In this document: positions 42,090 to 52,563 of the stretch, piece after piece
How positions within the stretch are numbered: the first letter of the stretch is position 1
How the letters are laid out: every line of letters begins with the position of its first letter
DNA from: Symsagittifera roscoffensis
Taxonomy: Eukaryota > Xenacoelomorpha > Acoela > Convolutidae
DNA length: 64,000 nucleotides
NCBI RefSeq assembly: GCF_963678635.1
Contig: NC_087062.1
Span: 11,822,670-11,886,669 of the forward strand
Direction: 5' to 3'
Translations under genes and position numbers: made by a program
Notes under the pieces: generated by a model
Told to the model about the DNA's origin: nothing
The model's database searches: none
What the model saw: the letters and a program-made list of their open reading frames with translations, nothing else

Positions 42090-43967
42090 ATTTGTGCCAA
42101 GATCTGTGTCGTTTTAATTTCAGCTGAAAAGGACTTGATAACTTACATTGTTTACGCTGCATTTGTTCAAAAATTACTAAAAACTCGCAATCACAAACCA
42201 TCAAAAAGCCACAGTAATACTTGAGTTCAGGGGAAGCATGTTATAAAGCTCATAGGTTTTCACATTTCCGCTATCAAGTTTTAGCCGAAAAAAAATATTT
42301 GGTTCATAATTTTATCAAGTCACATTTATAACTTCAAAATATGTTTTGTCTTACCTTGATTATATAACTCTTAATTCTTAAAAGTCAACTTTACTTAATT
42401 GTTTGGAAGAACACAACTCTATAATTCTAAAAGTCAAACTAATAATCACCATAAGGTTATTCGAAACTTCCAAAGTTTGTTAATGTCATAATTAAATCAA
42501 AATATATTTGTTCACTGAGTGAAATTTGTCCAAGGATATCTTAGAAACTTGAAGATTGCAGTTTCATTGAAGGTTAAGCTGAAAAAGTAAATTTATTGAG
42601 GACAATCAATTTTTACCATTAAAGAATTCGAGCTACAACAATTAACAACAAGTAAAGATCTAGAATGTTCGCTTATCCACTGAAATTGGAGGATAGTTCT
42701 TCAAGGGCGTTTTTCGATATCTTTAGGTGGAGCTCTTAGTATTTTTTTCATCTCTCCTAAAAACAATAAAAACCAAAGCTGAAACTATTCTCAAAAAAAA
42801 AGTTCGGCTCTTTTTCTATACCCCCACCTTACGTGAACATTAAATTTATGGTGTAACGAGGGGTTTTAGAAGGTTAAGTATGAAGACCAAATAAAAATAA
42901 ATATTCAGCTTCAAGGAAAAACTTTGTGTTATCAGATTACAATTCTATTGATCCAGATGAAAATCAACAAAATTGTCTCAGAGTCGAGAGAAACTGATCC
43001 GATGTTTTTTTTCTGACTAAATTAGACTTGACCTCCCAAAAAAAAGTTTGAACCCGAGCTCCCTAAGAAAACATTTTGAAAATTTTAGAATGATTACTTT
43101 TTAGACAGGTATTTTTTTGGATTATTTCTTAAATCATGTTGGTCCGATTCGGATTCTTTTGTGCTACTTGGGTAGTAATTGGTTCTCCTTATGTAAAATT
43201 ATTTTGAGGAAACTCAGGGTAATAAATTTGTTAATATGTAATTTTGTGGTAACTTAATTGAAAAAGCAATGCAAATCTCCGATCCAGGCCATAGTTCACT
43301 CCAACTTCGCAAAACGAAACAGACATTTATGATTTCTTGACAGTCAACCTAATTTATTGAAGCAGTCAATAACAACCAGCATTGTATCACTTACTTTTAT
43401 CACAGTTTTGCATGTCTTTTTCTTTTGGTTGTATCATAGATTTCATAGCGTTCGCAGACTTATCCCTCAGTTTTTAAAAGCAACAGACCATAATGACAAA
43501 AAATCAAAAATGCCTCTGAAAAATTTATGTGCTATGACGAAACAGTTCAAGGTAATCTGGGAGAACAAAAACAACAAAATGAAGTTGTCTTTAGGGAGCA
43601 ACAGTTTTGACAAATTTTAACCTCGGCCACTGTTGAGCATAAAACAAACACGTTGACGAAAAATAGTCTTGGCAGCGGTTCCACTTGGACCCTCCATTCT
43701 CAAACTAATCATAAAAATGAGAGCTCAGCCCCTGAGTTCAAACATCTTTAAGCCCTCTGAACATCTTCTACTTATATATATACATTTTACAAAATTTAAA
43801 GTTTATAAATTTACCGCGTACTTTTTGTGTGTTCTAAACTACTAAAAAGTCAATTTAGTTTGAAAAAATCCACGTAAAAATAACTTAGTCAGATGAAAAT
43901 TTTTATGCAAAAAATCGCGTGATAGATTAGATGCGACGTGATTTACTATCATGATATTATGAAAAGT
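42090..43967. other. No supported gene
   Basis: AT-rich intergenic DNA upstream of the lipocalin. An ORF at 43357-43620 (plus) has one hydrophobic stretch but a composition like the surrounding DNA, and is not called. Confidence 0.4.
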
Positions 43968-44293
43968 TGTCGAATGTGATATTTTATTGTCAACATTCTA
44001 ACCTCTAAGTTATATTCAGTTATGACCTATGGCCATGCCAATTTAAAATACCTGCCAAAAGCGCAACGGCTTTTGGTAGATCTAGAGATTGTTCATTGTC
44101 AATTTTGATACGCAACTAATCTTGTGCAACTAACTCTTAATTCAATCTTTTTACTAACTCTTAACTTATCTTGTTACCTTAGTCTTTTATTTAGTCTTAG
44201 ATAAAAGCCTACAACTAAATTGTAGGAATCTTAAACCAAACAGTCTTAAACTAGTCTTAGTTTAAGTTTAACCAATTTTAACCAATAGACGGT
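43968..44293 (+). repeat. 5' LTR of the non-autonomous element
   Basis: About 326 bp, matching 45734-46055. The right edge was chosen where the similarity ends (after ATAGAC), not from a recognised CA terminus. Confidence 0.7.
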
Positions 44294-44481
44294 ATTAGAA
44301 CTGTCCAGCAGAAGTCTTATCAGATGATAATGCCAGCGATCTAGTCTCGCTAAAAGAGCTAAAGACTAAAACCTTAACCGATCTAGAAAAGTCAACAGAA
44401 CATCCAGCATAAGACCGAGCAGACCTTAAAGCCGAAATCACGAACCAGACTGAACCGAAAGTAGAAAAGGCAGAGATTCCG

Positions 44482-45306
44482 TTGATTGACCTCGACTCAG
44501 GCGATAATAGCACAGCCTCACACCTAACCCCGCCGCTAATCTTCCTGGACAGTCACGAAGAATCAGAGTTGCCAATTTCTCCGGAAAATCTTGGAACAGA
44601 ATCAATCGAAAAGATTGCCGAGCCGGTTATAATGGCGGAAACGGAGAAACAGCAATTAAACCCTGCCTCTACCAAAACAAAAGCTAAATTGTCTGACACA
44701 GTTAAGAGAAAGGCCTCATCACCGGTGAAATCACCACCTTCCAAAAAACTGCTCGATAATTATGCACGGCACAGCACCAGACCCCTGCGAGCTAGACAGC
44801 CTCCAAGGATGCTGGGAGAGAGAGTGTTTACCAGCGTAGTAGACATATCGGACGATAAGCTAGATGAACCAACATTTCATCGAATTCTCATCCCCCCCCC
44901 ATATTACCCAACGATTGAGGCGATTTCTATCAAAATGGAGAGCCACCAAATTGACTTGGTAGATCTAACAACCTTGACATCACTTTTGACATCGTACCCT
45001 ACGACAGCTTACTTATTAGAAGAAATCTTTGAGCCTTCGAGTGGTATAAAGTCTCCCATAACACCCAAACAAAGTACACCACACAAGAAGGTTAAATTCA
45101 GCCCTGAGATTTGTACTACCCAATTTCACCCATCGGGCCTACCCTCCGAAGCAACTGAGTCAACATCTACGCCAATTGTACTCGATCCAGACTGGCTAAA
45201 CACCCCCTCTATCATTTCGGCGATAGAACTCCTAGGACGGCCAATGACGCTTGACGAACCGAGGAGATGGACAATCAATCGAGCCGCAAACCGGGACGCA
45301 TTTTAG
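44482..45306 (+). CDS. ORF of the non-autonomous LTR element, unrecognised
   Basis: 274 residues; the same frame extends back to about 44310 but is broken by a TAA at 44410. The protein is Ser/Pro/Lys/Glu-rich and probably largely disordered, with a basic patch (ARHSTRPLRARQPPRMLGER), a central hydrophobic part (ISIKMESHQIDLVDLTTL) and an end RPMTLDEPRRWTINRAA. There is no zinc knuckle, protease or RT. By position it would be a Gag-like or accessory protein; no family was recognised. Confidence 0.5.
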   Translation: MIDLDSGDNSTASHLTPPLIFLDSHEESELPISPENLGTESIEKIAEPVIMAETEKQQLNPASTKTKAKLSDTVKRKASSPVKSPPSKKLLDNYARHSTRPLRARQPPRMLGERVFTSVVDISDDKLDEPTFHRILIPPPYYPTIEAISIKMESHQIDLVDLTTLTSLLTSYPTTAYLLEEIFEPSSGIKSPITPKQSTPHKKVKFSPEICTTQFHPSGLPSEATESTSTPIVLDPDWLNTPSIISAIELLGRPMTLDEPRRWTINRAANRDAF

Positions 45307-45733
45307 ACCTTAATGAGGATTAGTATCCTGGCACATTAAAACTCAAACTTTCGGAAATCTTCCATTCAGTAACTCTCTTCAAACTTAGTACTTTTTTCTG
45401 ATGCGATTTTGCTTAACATTATGACGCAATTATAGTTGAAAAGATAACCCTAGTGCTGGCCTAATACGCTACAGTTTGGACTATCTCCGAGTCGCTTTAA
45501 TTTTTAACTTGAGTCATTTAACAATACATTTATTTACTGCCAAATCATTATCTCACCCATCGGGTGCTACCGTGGGATAAGATTTACGATCAAACCATTC
45601 AGGTGCTATCATCTTGCCCACTGGGCCCTAATGTGGGGCTTTTCCGACCAGTGTACCCGCTTATCCATTTCTGAGCCAGAACACTCCTTTTGTGTGGCGA
45701 AAGTATATGCTATAGTTAAATTTTCGCGGGGAA

Positions 45734-46055
45734 TGTCAAATGTGACATTTTATTGTCAACATTCTAACCTCTAAGTTATGTTCAGTTATGACCTAAAACC
45801 ATGCCAATTTAAAATACCTGCCAAAAGCGCAACGGTTTTTGGTAGATCTTGAGATTGTTCATTGTCAATTTTGATACGCAACTAATCTTGTGCAACTAAC
45901 TCTTAATTCAACCTTTTTACTAACTCTTAACTTATCTTGTTACCTTAGTCTTTTATTTAGTCTTAGATAAAAGCCTACAACTAAATTGTAGGAACCTTAA
46001 GCCAAACAGTCTAAAACTAGTCTTAGTTTAAGTTTAACCAATTTAACCAATAGAC
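45734..46055 (+). repeat. 3' LTR of the non-autonomous element
   Basis: The second copy of the 43968-44293 repeat, starting TGTCAAATGTGACA directly after GCGGGGAA. Confidence 0.7.
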
Positions 46056-46816
46056 TGTTTTACCTTAAATTTTTAACAAACGTTATATAATCCGAATTAT
46101 TGAGATCAATAGAAATACTAACTTGAATTATTGTAGGGAGTTGATTATTGCAGAAAACGTCTTCCCTGTCTTACAAGCACGTTTCTCTATTAGAACAAAA
46201 CCACTCGTCCTGAAATCTCAAAAAAATCATCAGGAGAGATCCAAAAGCTGGTGACAGGAATCGGGTTACATGGTGACAGCGACGGGGCGTCCCTGACGCC
46301 TGATTGCCGCATCCAGCGCAGGGCCTGCCTTGGAGTCTTAAGCCGTTGGACATTCAATCAACGCCATTCCCATTGATGATAAAACTTTTGGCCTGTTTAA
46401 TCAGAGTTAACGTGCCGGCAACACGGAAGCAACAAGATTAGAACAAGATCGAGTTGAAACTAGAGCAAAATGTGTGCAAAACCCCATATCGTTTGTGGCA
46501 GAATTTCAAAGGCAATGCCTTTTAGTTTTCAACGAAAGTGGAAAAGACAAAAAGGAGCGAAGAAAGACATTCGATTGCTGCACTATGAACTGTCACGCCA
46601 TGATTTCACATTTTGTTATCTAAATTTACCTACGCTTATTGATAGATCAGTAACTTGGTGAGCAACCACCAAGACCGGTGGCCAGCATATTATATATTAT
46701 ATTTACTCTGAAACTGGCGTTTTGAACAGAAAGAGTTCAGAGCAAAAAGTTTGGTTAAACATTAATTACAGGAAGCCTCAATTGAAAGTGAAAATGAATT
46801 AATTTATATAACAAAA
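46056..46816. other. No gene; possible further retroelement remains
   Basis: At 46268-46290, TTACA is followed by TGGTGACAGCGACGGGG, which looks like an LTR end plus primer-binding site. No second LTR or coding region accompanies it. The ORF at 46470-46661 is not supported. Confidence 0.3.
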
Positions 46817-46889
46817 ATTCACGTGCGTATTCATTCCTCGCCATCTATAGGATTCCTATAGATGGTGAGATATGAACACGCCAGTGAAT
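46817..46889. ncRNA. Near-perfect hairpin 1 (possible small-RNA precursor or foldback element)
   Basis: Inverted arms of about 34 nt with almost no loop: ATTCACGTGCGTATTCAT ... CATCTATAGGA against TCCTATAGATG ... ATGAACACGCCAGTGAAT. There are a few mismatches. It lies 31 bp from hairpin 2. The strand cannot be decided, and expression is unknown. Confidence 0.4.
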
Positions 46890-46920
46890 CTTTGTTAATA
46901 TCATAAATTCTTAATATAAT

Positions 46921-47008
46921 GTTGATATGCATACTTGGACTGTCATGCATGTTCTATTGATTTCCTATAAAAGAAAATCAATATGACAGTCCAAGTACGC
47001 ATATTAAC
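46921..47008. ncRNA. Near-perfect hairpin 2 (microRNA-precursor-like)
   Basis: The arms pair 25 of 26 positions: GTTGATATGC plus TACTTGGACTGTCAT against ATGACAGTCCAAGTA plus GCATATTAAC. A 9-nt one-sided bulge follows, then a second stem (ATTGATTT with AAATCAAT) and a short terminal loop. Total 88 nt, the size of a pre-miRNA. A palindromic MITE fragment is the main alternative. Confidence 0.45.
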
Positions 47009-49602
47009 ATTCAAGTAAGATTTTTATCTGTGGAAGAATTTGAATAGCACACACAAACTTCTTGATTTTTTTGAAACTATTGAAACTATGGAAAAGTGCT
47101 ACTTATTCGAAGTTATACATTTATATCAGTGTCAATGCTTCAGAAAATTTTAGTAATATTGCTATAAGGGGGCCTTAAACTAAAATGCAAAAGAATTAAA
47201 TTTGTCACGAAAAAAAGATACACGTTTTTAGTTGCATTATTTGCTAAAATTGAACTGTGGAAAAATTTAGTCACTGGAAATTCAAGTTGCAGGTTTTTTT
47301 TTGGTTTCAACGAGCATCTTAGCAAGCAACATAAAGAATTTGCAATTATATGCTTAAAATGGTTCTTTGGGAAGCTGATGAGCTTGATTTACTCTTGTAG
47401 TCTGGATAAATTTGATAGGTCCTCTATAAAATGCAGAAATCAAAACTAACAATTTTGATCGTCCGGGACCAACACTAGGGCCAGAAACCATTAATACACC
47501 AAGGAAAATCAAAAAATTTTAGCAATCGCTCTGAAATTATAAATCGCTTTGAAATTATAGACTTATATTGGTTCTTTGGGAAGCTGATGAGCTTGATTTA
47601 GTCTTTACTCCGCCGAAAAACGACAAACAAAAAACTGAAAGATACTTGGTCCAGCGTCAAAAACACACTCAAGCACACACGCGCACACTCACACATTGAA
47701 CTTTTTTATTTATTCACTGCATAAAAATTAATCCAAAGTACTTAACTAGTATTGTGTAGAGCTCCTTAAATTTTTTGTTGCACAAGATCGTTTTTACTTC
47801 AATCAAAATATCTAGGTTCTTAGATTAAGACGCTTGTCCAAACAAATAATCTCATGCCATTTTACTCCTTATGACTTTTTGCTGTAATTTATTATTCCGA
47901 GTCGCCTCATAACTGCCCCAGATGATATGATGAACATTTGATATCACTTTCTTGTCTGTTTCGCAGAACTACAGTGCCATGCACAACAATTGCACTTGAA
48001 CATGTTTGCAAAGAACAGTAGTCGATGCGGGCACTTCAAAGTGGTCAGTGGGTTTTATTTTGACCCAAAATGGTCAGTGGGTTTTATTTTGGTTTTAAAC
48101 CCAAAATTGCGCTAAAAAACTCCAAAAACTACCTTTACCTGAGTAAAACTAAGTTTTCACGGCTTAAATTAAGCTATTTCAATTACTAACTAGCTGACTA
48201 ATTAGCTCGAAATTAGACCAAAAATCAAAATTTCAAACCTATTTTGAAATTTTTAATGACGTTCGAATTACGACTTCTTCGAAATTTTTTAATGCCGTTC
48301 GAATTACGACTGAAAGGTCTCTAATATCTGTCCGATGATTATTTGTGGTAGCTGATTTTGCATGAAAAAAACTAAAACACACCCGAATCCAAAGTTCCTC
48401 CCCATTTTTAATGGTCGGAACAAAAAAAAGATTCATTGAAAAAAATGTTGCTTAAATTGTTTTTCAGGTCAAAGAAACTGCAAAATTAAAATCTACAAAC
48501 ATCAAAAAATTTCCTAATAAGAACAAAATATAGGCAACTAAACACAAGTTTATGCCAGTTACCTTTCATCCAGTTAACTGAAAGGCTTCCATGAAATCTT
48601 TTTATAAATGTGACTCAAGATACACCGTCGCCATGTTTTAAATTAACTCCTTCCTCGATAGCACGTTTTTTCACATTTATACAAAATCAATAGATTGTAA
48701 AAGAGAAAGCAACATGGAAACTAGTATGTAAAATTATAAAAATCCCGCCGGCGAGGATTTGGAACAAATCGAAGATAATAAACTGATTTGTTGCCAAATG
48801 GTATACATTGATCTTCCTTTATACATTGATCTTCCTCAGCGAATACATTTAAAGAAAGCTTGAACATCAATATACGAATATTAGTAGAGAAAGCAAAAAC
48901 TGCATAACTTAGTCTGAATTATCTTACTTCATTTATTTATTCATCATGAGTAATCAAACTTTCGATAACAAATTTTGCTAAAAGCAGCTCTTGCCGGACT
49001 GAATTTTGTAAGTCGATAAAAATTAACCCCCATCTCAGCCGACGTGAAATTGAGCCGAAACCTTACAACCTGAACATAGTCTAAAAGTATTCGTAAAATG
49101 ATTACCGAAAACAAAAAAACGTCACTTGATTTTTTGATTTACAACTGGTTTCAATAGAATTACTGATAGTTAAAGCAATGGCGAATATTTATCACTCAAA
49201 ATATTAAGCAGACTCAGTTGAACAAATTGATTTTTTTTTTCAAACAATTCCATGTTTGAGTTCTTTCACAATTGCTTTGAGTTCTTGTTTGAGTTTTAAA
49301 CATTGAGTTCCATGCTTGAACTTCCATGTTTGAGTTTTAAACAATTGCTTTAAGTTCTTTTTATCTTCACTATATTAACTGTTACAATTCATTTAAAATT
49401 ACTCAATATCTATGTTTTCACGTCTTCGGCAAAAAATTATGCTTACCAGTTTGGGAGAAATTAATTAACAGTTTAATGATTGACTGTTCAATATCATTTA
49501 GATTAAATCTGTCAAAAATTCATTTGATAGTATATTTCATTCTTATTAATTTTTAAAAAATTCATTTTATAATCATAGCAAATCATACGAATTAAATCTT
49601 AA
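47009..49602. repeat. Gene-free stretch with several small local repeats
   Basis: GGTTCTTTGGGAAGCTGATG (about 40 bp in all) occurs at 47359 and 47569. A CA-rich microsatellite-like tract lies at 47665-47697. GGTCAGTGGGTTTTATTTTG is repeated at about 48042 and 48072. A roughly 40-bp unit with CGTTCGAATTACGACT is repeated at about 48260 and 48297. CCATGTTTGAGTT-type words recur at 49250-49350. Part of 48300-48420 is shared with 51170-51300. No gene recognised. Confidence 0.6.
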
Positions 49603-49819
49603 CTAGTTTGCAATTTTTTGGTTTCTTCTCTCTGTAAATCTGATGAATGCTTTGTCATACATGACTAAAATCATGGCCCCAAAAGGGACATACAGTCCGT
49701 TGGCAAGCAACATGGTCCTTCCAGTGCCCATCATGGCCAGTTTGGCTTTATCGAAGGGTATCTCAGCCAAACCAGCAACTAATCCAGACAACAACGCCCA
49801 TTTACACTGACTTGTTGTG
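49603..49819 (-). CDS. Mitochondrial-carrier-like protein, last exon
   Basis: The acceptor CTGTCTAG ends at 49820. The exon encodes YTTSQCKWALLSGLVAGLAE, then IPFDKAKLAMMG, a carrier signature of the P-x-[DE]-x-x-[KR]-x type. A hydrophobic second helix (LANGLYVPFGAMILVMYDKA) and a basic end (ERRNQKIAN, stop at 49603) follow. The family moves small metabolites across the inner mitochondrial membrane; the substrate cannot be inferred. Splicing from the preceding exon is in phase (TA + C). Confidence 0.78.
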
Positions 49820-50291
49820 CTAGACAGATCAGTGATGAACAGTTATCTTTTGATGAGACAAAAAAAAACAAGTCAATTTTGTATACTTAGTTCATTAAAA
49901 AAAGAAAACATCAAAAAACCTAAGTTTTAATCGGATCTGGAAACTGTCTCAAAATCTTAATGTTTTTTTTAAGTTTTGGAAGGAATCAGAAACCAACCAA
50001 AGCGTCTCAAAATAAGTCAGTTTTTAAACAAACTAGTATTATAAAGCAGAATACAAGTACACATAACTGCATTCAACTTTAAATTTCTCTGAGAACCTAA
50101 ACTTTGAAAAGTATCTTAGAAAAAATTTGAAGGTTTGAAATAAAAAATATTTCGAGAGGATGATTATTATCGTCAACTCGACAACTTTTGACCCTTTTTT
50201 GGGGGCGATGAAATAATTTACTTTTGGTAAATACTGAAAATTTAATTTCATTTTAGATTTTAGCCTACAATTTTACTCAACTGTTCATCAC

Positions 50292-50624
50292 TATTCTGGG
50301 TCTCTAAATGTAAAATAAATTCCGAAAAACACTGAAGCGTAAGGCACGGTTGATAAACTGTTTCGAAATTTATAATCGCCCTGAATAACTCCGCGTCTCA
50401 CAAAATCAAAGGGGAACACCGAACATGCACCCATAAATCCAGACAGGGCTCCTACTGCAAATGGAAGTCCTTTCTGGTTATCGACTCTGAATTGGATTAA
50501 GTTGTGGTATCGGTTCAATTCGTATAATGAGCAATTGATGATTCCATGATAGGCGAAAGCAGCAATATAGTCGGCGCAGAACATTGTGTGCGTTTTTCGT
50601 ATTTGATGACAATCAATTGACCAT
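50292..50624 (-). CDS. Mitochondrial-carrier-like protein, penultimate exon
   Basis: The donor GTGATG starts at 50291. The frame is open back to a good acceptor (TTTTTTCAG, exon from 50624), so the Met at 50584 (MFCADYIAAFAY) may be internal or the start. The exon contains PFAVGALSGFMGACSVFPFD followed by FVRRG, a full carrier repeat signature (P-F-D-F-V-R-R), and the paired helix VPYASVFFGIYFTF. Together with the last exon only two of the three usual carrier repeats are visible (about 170-180 residues; the family norm is about 300). Either an upstream exon beyond the SINE was missed or this is a short carrier. Confidence 0.75.
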
Positions 50625-50699
50625 CTGAAAAAAGCAAAAAAATAATTCTGCCATGAAAATTCTTTTATTAAGGCAAGCCTCTACGCCTACCTAAAACTT

Positions 50700-50895
50700 T
50701 TACACAAAGGTGAAGCTGCGCTCCGCAAATTATAGCGAGAAAACGATAAAAGCAGCTCTATTAAGTGCAAAAAGAAAAATTAGAAATAAGCCTCGAATAA
50801 GTTAAGGAAAAATTAGGCTACGACTGAGATTCGAACCTGCGCCCTAGACATTAAGAGTCTTAAACACTAACCACTAAGCCACGAACGCTACATAG
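50700..50895 (-). repeat. tRNA-Lys-derived SINE
   Basis: 50819-50892 (minus) reads like a degenerate tRNA: A box TGGCTTAGTGG, anticodon-loop region GACTCTTAAT as in tRNA-Lys(CUU), and B box GGTTCGAATCT. The stems no longer pair, so it is not a working tRNA. An unrelated tail follows toward 50700. This is the structure of a tRNA-derived SINE, lying just upstream of the carrier-like exon. Confidence 0.7.
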
Positions 50896-52407
50896 ACTTC
50901 AAACACTAGCCACAAAAGAAGCAGAGAACAGATGCTATGTTATTTCCAATGCAACAGTGAAATTTCCAAATAAGTGAACACTTTTAATGAACACTTTTAT
51001 TTGCAAGTTAGGTTAGAAAAACAGAAGGTTCGTAATAATACACTAAGCTGATCGCTAGTGTAAATAAGCAATATAAAATCAACTTCTTTATCGTTTAAAT
51101 CGAAGCCGTAACCTTATGCGCAAAATTATCGGAAGGAACAAATTACCAAATATATCATTTCTAGAATCACGACTGAAAGGGCTTTAACATGATATACTAG
51201 GACTCATTCCAATGATTATTTGTGGTAGCTAACTTTGCGTGGAAAAAAAGTTCAAAATAAAACAAACACTCCCGAAGGCCGAGTTCCTTCTTAACTGGAA
51301 CTATTTGTCAATAAGCTGCCTGTTCGTTGAAGGGGTAATCTCAGGTTAGGTTAGTTGAATCTACGGCTTGTTGACCTACCACTCGTTTGTATACATTAGC
51401 ACGGATATTAGCTGGGGGGAGATCCATTAGCATACCATTCGCGTAGCATACTCGAAATTGTTTACAAAAAAAGCGTCGCTTAGCATACTTTACCTTATAT
51501 CAAAATCGGGGTATTAAGCAAGCTTTCTTGCAGCAAGAGAAACTTAAATTAGCATCTAGAAAAAAAATATTTTTAACGTTTTATATATGCTTAATTGATT
51601 TTTCTCTTTCTGAAAGAAGGAGGTCGCTAAAAGACCCCATTTTGATATAAAACAGACTCATGTATCGTCCCTGGTCGAATCATGTATCGACCCTGCTCGA
51701 CTATGAATCGAGTTTGGTCGACCTAAAGTTTCTGTTGACCTATAGAACTTGGGTCGATAACAAGACATCGTTCGACCCATGCTGCCGATACTTAAATCAA
51801 CCACCTCAACCCTGGAAATCGAGTCTCAGATGCATCTCAGACAACATTATACGGAATTACAATTTTAGCTATGCATTTTATTCAACCAAAAAAATTGACA
51901 TGGAACAGTTAAATCAAGCCTTCATTACAAATATCTAAAACATCATAAAATGTCGGGTCGAATAGTATTTTGGGTTACTAAACACAATCAAAAAATATTA
52001 AAGTAAATACACTATGCTAGAGTGACAAATTGTTGAAAAAAAAATAGATTAAACTAACTGATCGAATCTTCATGAAAAAAAATTGGAGCACACTAAGCGA
52101 GTGGTATGCTAAATTTCACGGCCTCTATTAGTTAAATATAATTTATTCTAAGACTAAATAATAAACACTATTCTAGACGCTTATGGCATAACTGCATTAC
52201 CAGCCTGAGATTGTAACACCATGCCACAAACTTTGCAAATCGTTTAATATGAAAGCAACTATTTGCATTCATATTACTTTACTTAGCGTTTCCATGCGAC
52301 AAAGAAATTAAACTTCTCCAAATTTGGTTTACTTCTGAACTTCATATCGCTTATTTTTTGGCTTCGAGAGTTCCGATTTGAAGGTCATTTGATTAAAAAA
52401 AATTGCG
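50896..52407. other. No supported gene
   Basis: Intergenic DNA between the carrier-like gene (minus) and the esterase (plus). 51170-51300 is a diverged copy of 48300-48420 (CGACTGAAAGG ... CGATGATTATTTGTGGTAGC). 51660-51790 has repeated TCGTCCCTGGTCGA-like words. A missing first exon of the carrier could be hidden here, but none was found. Confidence 0.35.
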
Positions 52408-52563
52408 ATGAACTTGAAGCTCGCTGTTGTTTCGATTTCTGTAGCGTTGGCTGCCATTTTGGTTTACCTAATTTCGGCAAACAAATGGACGGATGATCAA
52501 TTGGAGTTTCCTCTTTGTTACACACATGGCATCCTTCCTCTGAGGAGACTGCTGCCAAAGTTG
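52408..52563 (+). CDS. Esterase (HSL/arylacetamide deacetylase-like), exon 1 with membrane anchor
   Basis: The ATG at 52408 opens MNLKLAVVSISVALAAILVY, an N-terminal signal anchor as in microsomal arylacetamide deacetylases, then a lumenal segment ending LPLRRLLPKL. A strong donor GTAAGT follows at 52564. Exon length is 156 nt, phase 0. The link to the exons at 54764 and 55666 rests on the expected N-terminal anchor, matching phase and order, not on sequence identity to a named protein. Confidence 0.6.

Larger units (their letters stand above)
43968..46055 (+). mobile_element. Non-autonomous LTR retroelement
   Basis: Two direct repeats of about 320 bp with only scattered differences bound a 1.4 kb interior. 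Both begin TGTC(G/A)AATGTGA and share the sequence up to ACCAATAGAC. A purine run GCGGGGAA immediately precedes the second repeat (45726-45733), as expected for a polypurine tract. The inside has one ORF and no RT, RNase H or integrase, so replication would depend on another element. I found no clear target-site duplication, and the right end of the LTRs is uncertain. Confidence 0.75.

Noticed and set aside
43357-43620. Plus-strand ORF with a hydrophobic stretch
   Set aside because: AT-rich by composition, no recognisable family, no context.
50819-50892. Functional tRNA-Lys gene
   Set aside because: The A and B boxes are good, but the acceptor, T and anticodon stems do not pair; a SINE head fits better.
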